64,000 bases of DNA from Glossina fuscipes. Taxonomy: Eukaryota; Arthropoda; Insecta; Diptera; Glossinidae. Location of the stretch: positions 31,865,837 through 31,929,836 of the forward strand of contig NW_023998414.1 in assembly GCF_014805625.2 (NCBI RefSeq), given 5' to 3'. Made by a program: the position numbers and the translations under genes. Positions 14,323 through 25,860 of the stretch are shown here, one piece after another (position 1 is the stretch's first letter; the number at the start of each line of letters is the position of its first letter). The notes under the pieces are model-generated. The model made no database searches. It worked only from the letters and a program-made list of their open reading frames with translations, and was not told where the DNA came from.

Positions 14323-17300
14323 ACTCGTTCTCCCCCTATTTCTTTCACAACTATTACCTTTTATTTGCCATTTAATTCACAGATTGATTTTTATGAAAAA
14401 CAAAAAGTCAGGGAATTATTTCATGTTACAATTCCATATCAGACTTTGGACAAATTTGATGTTTGTATGAAATATTTATTGATTTGGGTTACCGAAAATT
14501 GTGAGGAAAAAAAAAAAATAATAAAAATAAATAAATAAAACAACAAAGCATTTGTCCCGCTCAATTGTCACCCCAGTAATTGTGTCTAACACAAAGCTAC
14601 AAAGTCACTTTCAAGAGATGAACAAACAACATTTGCCAAGATGATAGGTTATTATTGTTTCTGTTGTTAGTGTTTTGTTTTCCCTTTACAATGATACGGA
14701 TAATGGTGGTGATGTGAAAAATTTCACACAAATAAGTAGGAAGCGTATAAAGTGAAGTACAAAAAAAGGCAGCCAACTTGGAACACTACGAGAACTCAAT
14801 GACAAATAGTGACTATTGAGAAACTCAACATCATTAACGTTTCGCTACCTAAACATCTCACAATATATTAGGTTAGGATCTAAATAGTAGCGAACCTTCA
14901 TTCAATTCACACCAACATAGCCTTATTTGAAAGGTACCAATGCCTTTTTAAATATTATCTTCTTATAAATGCCTCCTCAAGGGTTTCCTTCATCGAGTCA
15001 CGTTTCTCAATAACTGAAAGCGGACTGGCTGCTGGCTGCATGGTATACTGCGGCACGAAAAGTAGTCAATCAGTAGTTTTTTCGAAGCAGCGTCATTTTT
15101 TGTGCTCAATCAATTTGCAATCCATTTGAAGTAAAGAAGTCCTTCAGACGTTACTGGGTCCTATCCTTCAGACATTAGTGAATTCTATCCTATCAATCCT
15201 ATCCCATCAATGGGAGTAAATTTTTAATCTAAATTGTTATCGTCCTTTTGGAATATTATGTTTTATTGTTGCTTTCTCTGCTGCGGCCTCCAGATCTTCT
15301 AGAGAAATACATGTCAAGATTAGTCGGCCTTCTCAGCATAGCAATAGCGTTTATCACGTAGCGTCATTTTTGCACTCAATGCATAACTTCGAAATGGTAT
15401 TGGGAAGAGCGTTAAGTGCATTAAGTGCTAGAGGTGGCGGATTATTCGCCATGAAGCCTATGTAAATATTACTTACTTCCTTTTCATGGTTTTTCAAACT
15501 TCAAATGAAACTTTAAATGCGTGCTAGATATGAAAGTCGCGTATTTTCAAATTGAATCATTAAATTCAATGTAGAACGAAGTTAAAAATTTGTTTCTTTC
15601 GTTTCGTGAGGAACGGACGGTCTACCTCTATTTTCTATTTCTGTTCTTTTTTTTTTTTTTTTTTTCTTTTTAATGATTTTTTAACCCTTTCATTAAAGTA
15701 TTGCGCTTTAATACAACCCATATGTCACTTTCTAGGACATAAATATTTAATGGAACGCGTGCATACAATATGACGATTCTTTGATATGTCAACTCTATAT
15801 TTAAATAGTTTTTATCCATAACATTCCATTCGTACATTATTTTAATTAATTATTCACAATAACAATTTCCCTGACCACTCTTTACGGACTGACAACTGAC
15901 CAAAAAGGTAACTCAGTAACTATATACTCGTTTATTCATATGTTAGGTACATATATATACAATACATATAATCGAACAATGCAGATAGCATTCGTTAACT
16001 TAGCTCCAAATGTCAGTTCATAGAAGTACTGAATACTGACTTATTGGGAGACTTGATAGTTTTTAACTTTTCTACATATACATACATAGATGTATAGATA
16101 TATAGATACATAGATACATATAAACATACGCATATAACATTATTAAATATGCGTAATTATACTTCTCAATATCTAATATAATATACATAACATATAATGT
16201 ATAAAATAATGAAAAAATTAAAATTTGAAAAGAAAAAAAAAAAGAAATTCTCGTTACAATATCCATCCATAAGCGCTCATAAACGATAGTACAAAATTTT
16301 CATAGATATTCTTCTATGCTATTTTAACAATGTTTTGTTTGTTTGTTTGTTCTCCTTTGCTTCAATTATTTAGATGTGTGTAGATGAACAGATTTCATTT
16401 ATATTGATATGTATATCGCAGACGCTCGCATTTTCTACACCATAGGGTATGAATTCCATGCAGATTGTTCAATTGAATATGCGTAATCTTACCTGAATAT
16501 ATATACGTACTGTATTATATACTTACATAATATGTTTTGCTGTTGCTTTTGTGTGAATTGAAAATGATTAATGCTTAATGGATTATGTCAAATTGCGTAG
16601 ACGTCAAATTATTGTTTACGACAAATTACCGAAAGAGAAAAACAAACGTAGAAAATTCAATAAAACGTTTTATTTGTTTTACACTTGGCTGTGATATGTA
16701 TACACATATATATATATATATATATTCTATGTGTGATTCGTAGAACAGCAGGAATTAACAGGAGGATATTTGTGAATGTTAATTGCTGTAATTGCATTAT
16801 ATTCATTCGAATCTGAATTTTGACGCATATGTGATATTGATCTCTACATTGGCCAACATATGTATTGACAGCACATATATATATAGATTAATATTTAAAA
16901 ATTACTGACCCTTTCAGAGTGTTGAAAATGCATCTGCATATGGTAACACTTTGAACTATGATATGCCAAAGCCTCAATAAATAAAACGCATTAATACGCA
17001 GGACCTTGAAAAGTAATGCAAATTGACTGAAATAATGTATCCTTTCAAACAATACATTGCCTAGAGACGCTTTCTCGTTACATATTCTTGCGAAGCGTAG
17101 AATTTCCAAAAAAAAAAAGAAAAAATGTGGATTAATATTTTTTAACATTTCCGAAAACTGAGTGCTACAATTCGATGCATTTACAGGTTTTCATTTCCTT
17201 CTCACTTGCATTCTTACGCTTTATAAAAGGATGTTATGACTGGATTGTTACGCAATTCAAAAGTCGTTTATGACAATTGCCGAGCTCTATTTGCCATAAT

Positions 17301-17814
17301 ACGATTGCTTTGCTATGAAGCACGTACATCAATTGGATTTTTCACTTATCAGCCTATAGTTATAATAAACGCTATTTATGCCAAGGGCATTAGCTAAATT
17401 GCCCAGTAAAAGTGTAGCTATTATCTCGAAAATTCGATGTGAGTGCATTGTTCGACGCTAGGATATTTCCAGTATTTCAGTAACGATGTTGTGACTTCCT
17501 TTTGAAATTACGGAATTTTGAGAACCTTTTCATCTTTAAAAGCTGTGGTTAGGAATATGGAATGACTATAGGCCTCAGCAATATCTGTATATGATAATCG
17601 TTCTTAAATTGCAGCTTCATTCGTTACATTTACCAATTTATGGCCATCACCATCATCCGTCTATGCTCACTCCGCCTATGTTCACCGTGTTGTTTGATCG
17701 CTTTCGCACAATATTCGTGTAACAATAAGGCCAAGAAATGCTATCGGTGTCGTTCACAGAAATTTATCGATAGTAAGGCATTCTCAGCAATTGCGACTCA
17801 CTGTTACTTCAGTT

Positions 17815-17990
17815 TGACTCAAGAATTGGGCCTACATCCTTACAAATATATTCTCAGTCAAGAATTAAAACTATTTAAATATATATTAATTTTGCTGGAA
17901 AATGCTGATGATATTTTCAAGAAAATCATATGCTCAGATGGGGCTCATTATTATTTCGGCGGCTTGGTGTGAATAAATGAAATGATTGCT
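17815..17990 (+). pseudogene. Tc1/mariner-superfamily transposase relic
   Basis: A plus-strand open stretch contains LGLHPYKYILSQELKLF followed by IFKKIICSDGAHYYFGGLV. These match the HPYK-QELKP and IIFSDEAHF-GYVNKQNC blocks of insect transposases in which the Asp of SDEAHF is catalytic. Residues between the blocks are missing, a stop follows GGLV, and the rest of the catalytic domain is not detectable. Upstream sequence to about 17640 is open but not recognisable. Confidence 0.6.
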
Positions 17991-18515
17991 TGCATAACCC
18001 AAATGCAGTTTGTATGAAAGACAATGAATGCAATAATTTCGTGTAGTTAAGTGAATAAGCTACTCGAAGAATTATAGTCATCCGGTTCGTTCCCTCTAGT
18101 GCATTGTTCATTCATACCATTAAGAGAAGCCGTGATGGCCGCTTGATGTTACACTTGGAGATTAATTGGCTCGAATGTGCTTCAAAATGTTTTTATCTTT
18201 ATTCACTCTTCTTGAAAAGTTCTCTTATTATTATTATTATTATTATTATCATAATTTTAGGTTAATGAAATAAATTCTTAGACTAAAAGATGAAGAGATT
18301 GAGTATTAGTAACACAGGCTATCGGCTCAGATTTGTAAAGGTACATTAGATATTGAGCCTAATAGTTTTAATAAAGTAATATATTGTATCGATATTCTGT
18401 TCTGTAGCTGATTTTATGATGTCCATAGGATTAGTCGCTCCAATACTTCGCGACACTTCTAGCCAAGGAAAAGTTAAGCCAGTCACGGAGAATGCGCTTT
18501 ATAGTGAGACTTTGT

Positions 18516-19461
18516 TCAAGCAGACTTCTTTAAGAACGATTGGTGAGTTGCAATTGCACGGCCAAGGCAAATTCTCGAATACGTTTGGATCTTGATTTTC
18601 TCAACATCTGTTGGATATAAAGGTGGTATTAATTGAGGGCTAGTAGAAGAGTAGTGCTGATAATGGTGTCGTACATTTCCTTCTGTATTTTTTCTCTCAG
18701 CCCGCATTTGAAGATACAACTTTCCCATGGCAACATCCATAATTAGAGGTGTACAAGCATTATACTTCGCCGTTCGATCAACCTGCTCACTTCCCAATAA
18801 ATCGATATGACTTGGTATGTTGAAATGATATTCCTTAATTTGTTGATGGTACTCCATCTCGAAGTTGAACGATCTCGTATAGTTTTCAATACACGCAATC
18901 TGTCAGTAACAATGACGGTTTTGAGTTTTTCCTTATGGGGAAGATTTGCAGCGTTAAGGATAGCCGTGGTTTCGTGAAAATTTTGTGAAAATGGAAGCCC
19001 TTTCGTGAAATAGTGTGATTGAGAAGAACCTGTTCTGAAGCATCTGCCACGGCACAAGCTGATAACAGATCGGAAGATTTTGGGCCATTTGTGTTTTAAA
19101 GATTCTAACCACATCTCCCAGTACTTGGATTTTATCAAAATTAGACATCATTTGGAGTCTTCTCTTTTTTGTGCGTAGACAAGGAAATGTCAAGCGAGTA
19201 GTCGTTCAAAACCTATGAAGATTTAAGACCAAAATAGCGGAAAGTTTTTAAGCGAATATTCAATCCCTTTGGTTGGATGGTGACTTTCGAATTTTCTTGG
19301 CAATAATAAATATAATCTCCTCTCATCTCTTCACCGAAAATACATTTGCTCGAATTAAGAAGCTTGGGGACGATTTTAGCTCCGTAATTAAAAACTCTAC
19401 TTACAGTTGGAATATTTTTTAGGAAAATGAACTTGAAGCGCTTGGTCAGAGGATCGTTCAA
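18516..19461 (-). pseudogene. Non-LTR retrotransposon relic (RNase H-like end, jockey/I type)
   Basis: Minus-strand pieces in at least three frames. The clearest is IPSHIDLLGSEQVDRTAK (about 18755-18815), matching the PSH-G--GNE-AD--AK block of the RNase H domain found at the C-terminus of some non-LTR retrotransposon ORF2 proteins. Upstream, VIVTDRLRVLKTI resembles the block holding an RNase H catalytic Asp. Farther upstream (19213-19461) a KGLNIRLKTFRYFGL segment resembles the region after the reverse transcriptase core. Frameshifts and stops show it is dead. Reverse transcriptase motifs such as YADD were not seen, so this is a 5'-truncated remnant; exact clade uncertain. Confidence 0.6.
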
Positions 19462-22400
19462 GATTATATTTCAAACGCTTCTTAAAAAACGTACGGCTCA
19501 GATATAAGAGGATGTAAGATATGTGTCGAGAGCGAAAAGCTTTAATTACACGTTAAGTGTGCTCTTTGCTGCATCGCTGACTTAAGCATTCTTGCTTTGC
19601 TCTGCGACGTTCTTTTTGTCCTATAATTAAAAACGTTTACTGAATAGAGTCGGCATTACTGTTAAACATTTTTGCAAATACCTTTTTTAAAATTTTTTTT
19701 CTTAATTTTTAAGTAAAAACACGTACAGGGAGCAAATTTCTGCATTCCTGTTGCCTTTCATTCGTGAAATTTGTTTTCACAAAAATAAAGAGAAACATTT
19801 TCTGTTTTCCTGAAGACGGCATTTAACAGTTTTCAACACCAAAAGTTTTTTATTTTTATTTTTGGTACATATATAATATTTTTTTTTTTTTGCATATACT
19901 TACATATATGTGTATGTGAAAAGACAATTTGAATAATTTTTGAAAAGCAAGTAATGCATAAAAAAGTTTTTGCGGTTTATACTTCAAGTATCTGTTTTGT
20001 TATTGGGGTTTCTGTTGACAACATGACATGCAAACGACATCAATTATTGAAAAGAAGAAGAAGAAGAATAAGAAGTAAAAATAAAAAAGAAGGAAATTTT
20101 CTCTAACAAGGCGCAAGAAAGAAAAAAAAATGAAATGTACAACTCTTCTACTGCCACCTCAATTACCTCAGATATGAAATTAATTTCATTTAATAACACT
20201 TTACGGCATATAGTTGAATACTTTACGACAGAGTGTATTGAAAGTCGTTTAGTTATATTTTATTATTGTTTTGGTTTATTCTTGCGGTTTCTCATCATTT
20301 CTTATACGATTAAATCCTTTCGTCTTGTTTTTTTTTTTCTCCGTTTTTTATTTTTTTTTATTTTTTTCTTTTTATATCACTGAGAATTTCTCAAGACTTC
20401 AACAGTTGTTGAAGCGAGGATATCTGTGAAAAAGAAACAATTGTATGTATGTAAATATACTACTTTTTTATTGCGTGTTATTTAATGAGCAGAATTTTTA
20501 CTGCCATTTTTCTTTTCTTCGTTTTTTTTTTTTTTTTCCTTTTTTTATATATATATTTTTTTAATTTCATATTTTCTATAAAAGCCGTTGATTTTTGGTT
20601 GTTAGTAATTTTGTTTAAATATACATGACGCCGCCATAATAATTTTTTTTTTTTTTTTTCATATTTTTTGCGTGTATTAGTGGTATTATTAAAAAAATTT
20701 CCTACACACATACACACACAGATACACTAAACTTCTCAATGTTACTGTAGTCAAAGACACCCTTAACAAAAGTGTATAAATAAATACTTGATTATGTAAT
20801 TCTCCTTATGTATGTTATGCATATATATATGTATATGTATAGTGTCAGTAGAACTTCCCTAATAATTTCTCGTTTTACCTCGTCATATGCATTCGCATGA
20901 CCACCCCATCTGCCATTAACTTAACTATACCATTCATTTTATATTATGTTCTCTTCTTACTGCTTTCTTTCTCATAGCAAATTCGTGTGTGCATACACAA
21001 GTTATCACTCACTCGTATATGATTTTAAAAAGTTTTTATGTCGAAAATTTTTGAATCAAAATAAACGCCACTTCATCTTTATTTGTAACATAAAAATTAT
21101 TGCATTTATTTATGCTGGGAGCGTAACATTTTTTTGTTTTTTCCACCACTAAATCATCTAAAGATCCTACTCCCGTAAACATCACTGCTATTATAATCAA
21201 ATAAAAAAAAAAAAAAAAAAAAAAAAATACAATTTTCAAATCATACCAAACGTTTGCACACATGTCCTAATGTCTCGTGTGCGTCAGTTTTTATGAAATC
21301 AGTGTAAAATCTTGCAACATGTAATTATTTAATATGCGCTCCTTGCAACATTCAATGCTTATATGTATATGTATATATATGCGTATGTGTGTGTGTGTGT
21401 GTTTAATAACGAAATTGATTTATTTGTTGCATTCATACAGAATTCATTTAAAAACTAACAATACACTAACCGTTTTGCGGTAATAGACATCTGTACAATT
21501 TGCTCGAGATGACTCCGAATAATTAGTAACGACGCTCTCGATATCAATGCACTTGGTTGCAAGCAATATTTAGATACCCGTGCTATATATATTTAATCTC
21601 TGGATTGTTGACTTTTAGAGGGAACGATGATAATTTGAATTTTCTTCATTGTGTATTTGTATTTCTTAATATTAGCGATCGAGAATGCCGGGAAGGATAT
21701 ATATTACATTTGTAATGCACAGACGTGCGTGCGTGCCTTGAGTCCCATAACGTACACATATATATCTTTTTCTTTTTTTTTTTTTTTTTTTTGTCTAAAT
21801 TAGTAGTAATTAGATAACTATTAATTTTAGAGCACAAAAGAAAAAAAATTCTTTATCCTTGGTGCTAACTACGATACAGATAGAGGCGCGGTTGAATATT
21901 GTACAAAAAATCAAAAGATCAATGATTATTATACACAAACACACGCTATCATCACCACATATAAAGCATATAGGCGAAACACTATGAACTGCATTGCTTT
22001 GGCCAATGAATTCACCCATAATCAGCAAAGTTCACCCGCTCTTTAATTGAAAGTAAAAGACATTCCTTGATCCGAATTAAATAACTCGTAATTTAATCTA
22101 CATTGACTAAATTCAATAAAATGATATTGGCGAGTTACGCCTCGAGGTACATTAATGTCAAATGCACTTAATACGGCCGAAATCTTTATACTATCATTAA
22201 GCATTTCGCGCCCTTCTCACGGCGGGCAAATCAATTAGCCTCAATCTATGTTTATAAGATGTGAAAGAGCGCGTAGAATCTCAACCCAGATTGCCCAGTA
22301 GTACAACTAAAAAAACTGTTCTTAAGCTGAGTCAACTGAGCCAATCAACAACTGGTCTAATCAGAATTACGAATGATCCTTTCGTAGCATAATGATCACC

Positions 22401-24094
22401 GAAGTCATTCGACCACCACCTAACGAAGCCCAGCAAACTTTCCGCTTTATTAACTGCATGTATCGATTGATGCGAAGCTTGTTATTAAAAAAGATACCTA
22501 AACCCCAAACTGTTAAGATTTATTTCAGCTTTACATTGATAGTATGCTAAACCGTGGGAAGAGGAGATCATCTCGAGGATATTAATTTTTTGCGCCTACT
22601 TTAGTTTAACTGCATGAAGTTCAATTTAACCATGAGACCATACGATCGATACCTAGCAGCTGCGAACTTTTGGAGGGTTTAAAATATAAATACAATTTAA
22701 CATCAACTGCGTGCATCACAATTTTAGCACATTGACTAACCGAAGAAGATTGTTAAGACGTAAATTAATTAATGTAAAGTAGAGCCGAAGGCACCTATGC
22801 CTTGATGAACCCGCGACGAGACCAAGATATCATTCGACAGATAAGACTTAAAGAGAATTTCGTTTTCTGTTCTATTTTTTGAATAAGAGATGTTATCCAC
22901 TTCACCACGTATAGCTGAAAACCGAGAAGATCAAATTTCTAAAATAACAATTAATGATGTGTTTGATCAAAGGCATTACACAAGTGAGTACCAATAAACG
23001 GCAGTCTGAGTTTGACAACTCTCCGAGAAGGCCTGACGAATGCCGCAGCATAACTCGAGCCCGTTGTTCGCACTCGATCGACCTGTAATGCACTCGTGCT
23101 GGGTAGTGGAGATTATATCATTGTCCCTATCCTCTAGCCGACGGGTCACAAGGTGTCCATTTAATTTTAATAATGTCTTTAATTTAGCTAATCCTTGATA
23201 GTTGTCTATTAAATGTATATTTTGAGATGGAGGATGCAGTTAGTCGTCCATACCGATAGAAACGTTCAATTCGATCCGAGTAAAAGAGTTTCAACTGAAA
23301 AACCAATAGTAATAGCAACGATAGCTCTTCGCCTATTTTCCTTTCCCAAATCAATTGACGTAAATGTGAGAAACACTACTACATTTATCGCACTACTTAG
23401 TTGCACATTTATTATTATCGTTGAAATTCCATTTCATTGATGTATGTATGTACGAGCATAATTTTACCCAATTTCAATTTCTTCTGCAATTCTATTGATC
23501 AATTTATCAAATTCCAAAACTCTAGGTTATGTTGTGTTGCTTATTAAAAATCAAAGAGATTGCCTCGAATGTCCTCATATCGATTAAAGGCACATTTGAA
23601 TCAAGCCCATAGATAGCAAGCTTTTAATGTAATTACTGTGAAAAAATTTATGATTGATAATGTAAACATGATCTGGCTTGTTTATGTTATTTTTCGATTT
23701 GATCTTTTGGAATCGCTTACACAGAAACCACATAACGGATATGCGCTTGCTTGGCATTCTTAAGTAGTATCGTATACGTTAGTGTCACAGAAAATTCTTA
23801 CACCGACTTGTATATAATTCAAAAAAATTTTCGAAATGTGAATAAAGCTCAATTTGTTACCGTATCGTGTATCGATTTAGTACTTGTCATAATCAACGCA
23901 CTGACTATTTGTGCGACAATTTTTTTTCTTTAAGATAGATTAAGAGGGAAAATAATTTATAAGATGAAAAGTGTAATGAGAATAATTTTTTTTAAATTTT
24001 TTTATCATATATAACATACGTAGGATATCATTTACATTTTGAGCCTAAATTATGAAAAGGCAATAATTTATTATTAAAAATTGCTTTATTATTA
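19462..24094. other. Non-coding DNA, no gene seen
   Basis: AT-rich with poly-T/poly-A (about 20524-20537, 20642-20660, 21203-21227, 21774-21792) and (TG)n near 21387-21402. 22040-23110 is more balanced in base composition but holds only short frames without recognisable motifs. Confidence 0.5.
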
Positions 24095-24465
24095 TTTTTA
24101 AAAATATTCTCCTTTGCAAGCGTTCAAACACTTTTTATATTTAGTTTGACATAGCTCTAAAAGATGATATTTAAACAAGTTAACGGCTTCTTGACAAAAG
24201 TTGTTTTCCGCCAAATTTATTCATGACCTTCGGGAACAAAAAGAAATCATATTATATGCCAGATCAGAACTGTACCCCAGATAACCAACTAAATCGCATT
24301 TTCGTTTGCTCAAGTTGTCGATTATTATAGAAGATGCTTGAGACGTTACATAGTCGTGGTGAAATATGATTCAACGTCGTCTTTTTGTTTTCGCTATTTT
24401 ATCAATGACTAACATCTTTGGAGACTTTGTCAAATTACGCGGGAGCCAACGAGAAAATACCTTCT
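24095..24465 (-). pseudogene. Mariner (irritans-like) transposase relic
   Basis: Minus strand. SRWLPRNLTKSP (near 24430-24462) matches the WVPH-L linker block. After a deletion comes FHHDYVTSQASS with the second catalytic Asp, then GYSSDLAYNMISF, the counterpart of YSPDLAP-DFFLF, and finally KKCLNACKGEYF, the C-terminal end of this transposase type. Counting 34 residues from HHD reaches Met instead of the third catalytic Asp. Internal stops and the missing first third confirm inactivity. The 3' part of the element beyond 24095 is AT-rich with no recognised terminal repeat. Confidence 0.7.
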
Positions 24466-25084
24466 GCATGGCTTAACTCATGTATGTCGTCACGGTATGT
24501 CACATGTTGTCTGTTTTTTCATTGTATCAATACTTTGTAAAAAAATTTTGACTACACGAGTCTGTAGGTATTCGTATTTTCAAAACGATGGGAAGTGCTC
24601 GAAAAAGTGGTCCGGGCCGAATCATTTTCAATAGCATTCGTCCTTTAGCTACAACACGTCAGTATACCATATATTATCACAAATTTCGCCTTCTAGGTTG
24701 AACACACCAAAAAAAAAAAAACAAAACAGATAGATGGACAGACAAGTTTAAATCGATTCAGAAATTGATTGGATCTATCTCAAGTGTTTCTGAGTGTTTC
24801 TGATTGAATCGCATAAGCTTAACAAACGCTTGCACTCTTGTACAAGTGGTTGAACTTTCTAGCGGACAATTCAAATGATGTTTAGTAACTTTTTTTATAC
24901 TCATCATCGAAGGATGATTTTGTCAAAACGTTTGTATCCACAAATCGGTCGAAGGACACGTCCACAGCAGCATTGTTTGTCGAAACATGTGAAAAATTGC
25001 TTTTTTGCTCATTACTCATGAACTATAGCAAATAAACGTACAAAAATTTGAACGCATACTCTATGGGCGATGCTACAGAATTTG

Positions 25085-25566
25085 TGCCCAAAAATGGGAA
25101 AAATTTACCACGCCCACTCAATATTATAATGTATCAAAATTTAATTGTTTTTTCAATACCTTTATAACGGGCAGATAAAAGCTTCAAAAACCCTATAAAG
25201 TGTATAAATTCTTGGCCAGTTTCAAATTTGAAATGCACCTAAACATGTCCGCCTATTCGTCTGTCCATCTGTGTGTTTGCGCAACTGGGTCGTCTTTGTG
25301 GTAGACATTCCTACGCTAGCGAAAATAAGACTATCGGCTACAAATTTGCAAAAGAGTTTGGTATTGACTCACATTTTTCAAAGGACACGCCTACAACGCC
25401 CACATGCCTCTACGACAAAAACTTTCAAAAAAATCAGCTGCGTCCACTTTATATTAATAGAACGCGAAAATGTTCTTCTTCTACTTCTTTTGTATTTTTG
25501 AGGATAACGTTGATGGGTATACAAAATTCGGTCCCGACCGACTTCAATTTTCTTACTTGTTTTATC
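25085..25566 (+). repeat. Mini-me-like dispersed repeat
   Basis: Contains, in order, a CACGCCCACTC segment, aaaccctataaagtgtataa followed by attcttggccag (the core of dipteran mini-me elements), a degenerate GTCY stretch (gtccgcctattcgtctgtcc, 25247-25266) and a tail ending gggtatacaaaattcggtc...ttcttacttgtttt. The tail recurs at 45.3 kb and in inverse orientation at 33.5 kb. Short open frames inside it are incidental. Identification rests on remembered features of mini-me elements; borders are approximate. Confidence 0.55.
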
Positions 25567-25644
25567 TAAGATCAATTACTCAAGGTATGCCCGCAATTCG
25601 CGTAACACAGTAACGGTGATAATGAAGTGACGAAAGAAAAAGGG

Positions 25645-25860
25645 CAAGAGAGCCGTGGCTTAGTGGTCTGAGCATTTACTATACCTATAACCAAAATAAA
25701 ATCTATGGCACTTAATATTTGAATGTCCGAACACTGACTTGCCGGGATTCTTACCTACACGACCAATCGTTCGGACTTTATGTTACCAAAGCTTACAACA
25801 TGAATGAATGATAACCTTCTGTAGGTGACGTAAAGCTTATAAACATATAAGATGAATTAT
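25645..25860 (+). repeat. Possible tRNA-derived SINE or tRNA relic
   Basis: TGGCTTAGTGGTC at 25656-25668 fits the pol III A-box consensus exactly; GTCCGAACAC at 25725-25734 fits the B box at 7 of 10 positions, about 58 nt downstream. The intervening sequence does not fold as a normal tRNA that I can draw, so an intact tRNA gene is unlikely. The 3' border is a guess; no clear poly-A or target duplication was found. Confidence 0.35.

Larger units (their letters stand above)
9501..17639. other. Non-coding DNA with simple repeats
   Basis: Apart from the short repeat at 9971-10027, no gene or element is recognised. Contents: T tracts near 11263-11278 and 11820-11835, (TA)n near 13099-13116, T33 near 13818-13850, (TC)n 14286-14322, T tract near 15649-15665, (TA)n near 16707-16725. 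The frame at 12977-13174 (ERPHISHNDIKRLIDNLF...) is unlike random low-complexity but not recognised. 12150-12740 is less AT-rich, without clear motif. Confidence 0.5.

Noticed and set aside
15100..15220. Repeated ccttcagac and ctatcc words
   Set aside because: Only short local duplications, not regular enough for an array; no CRISPR-like spacing anywhere in the window.
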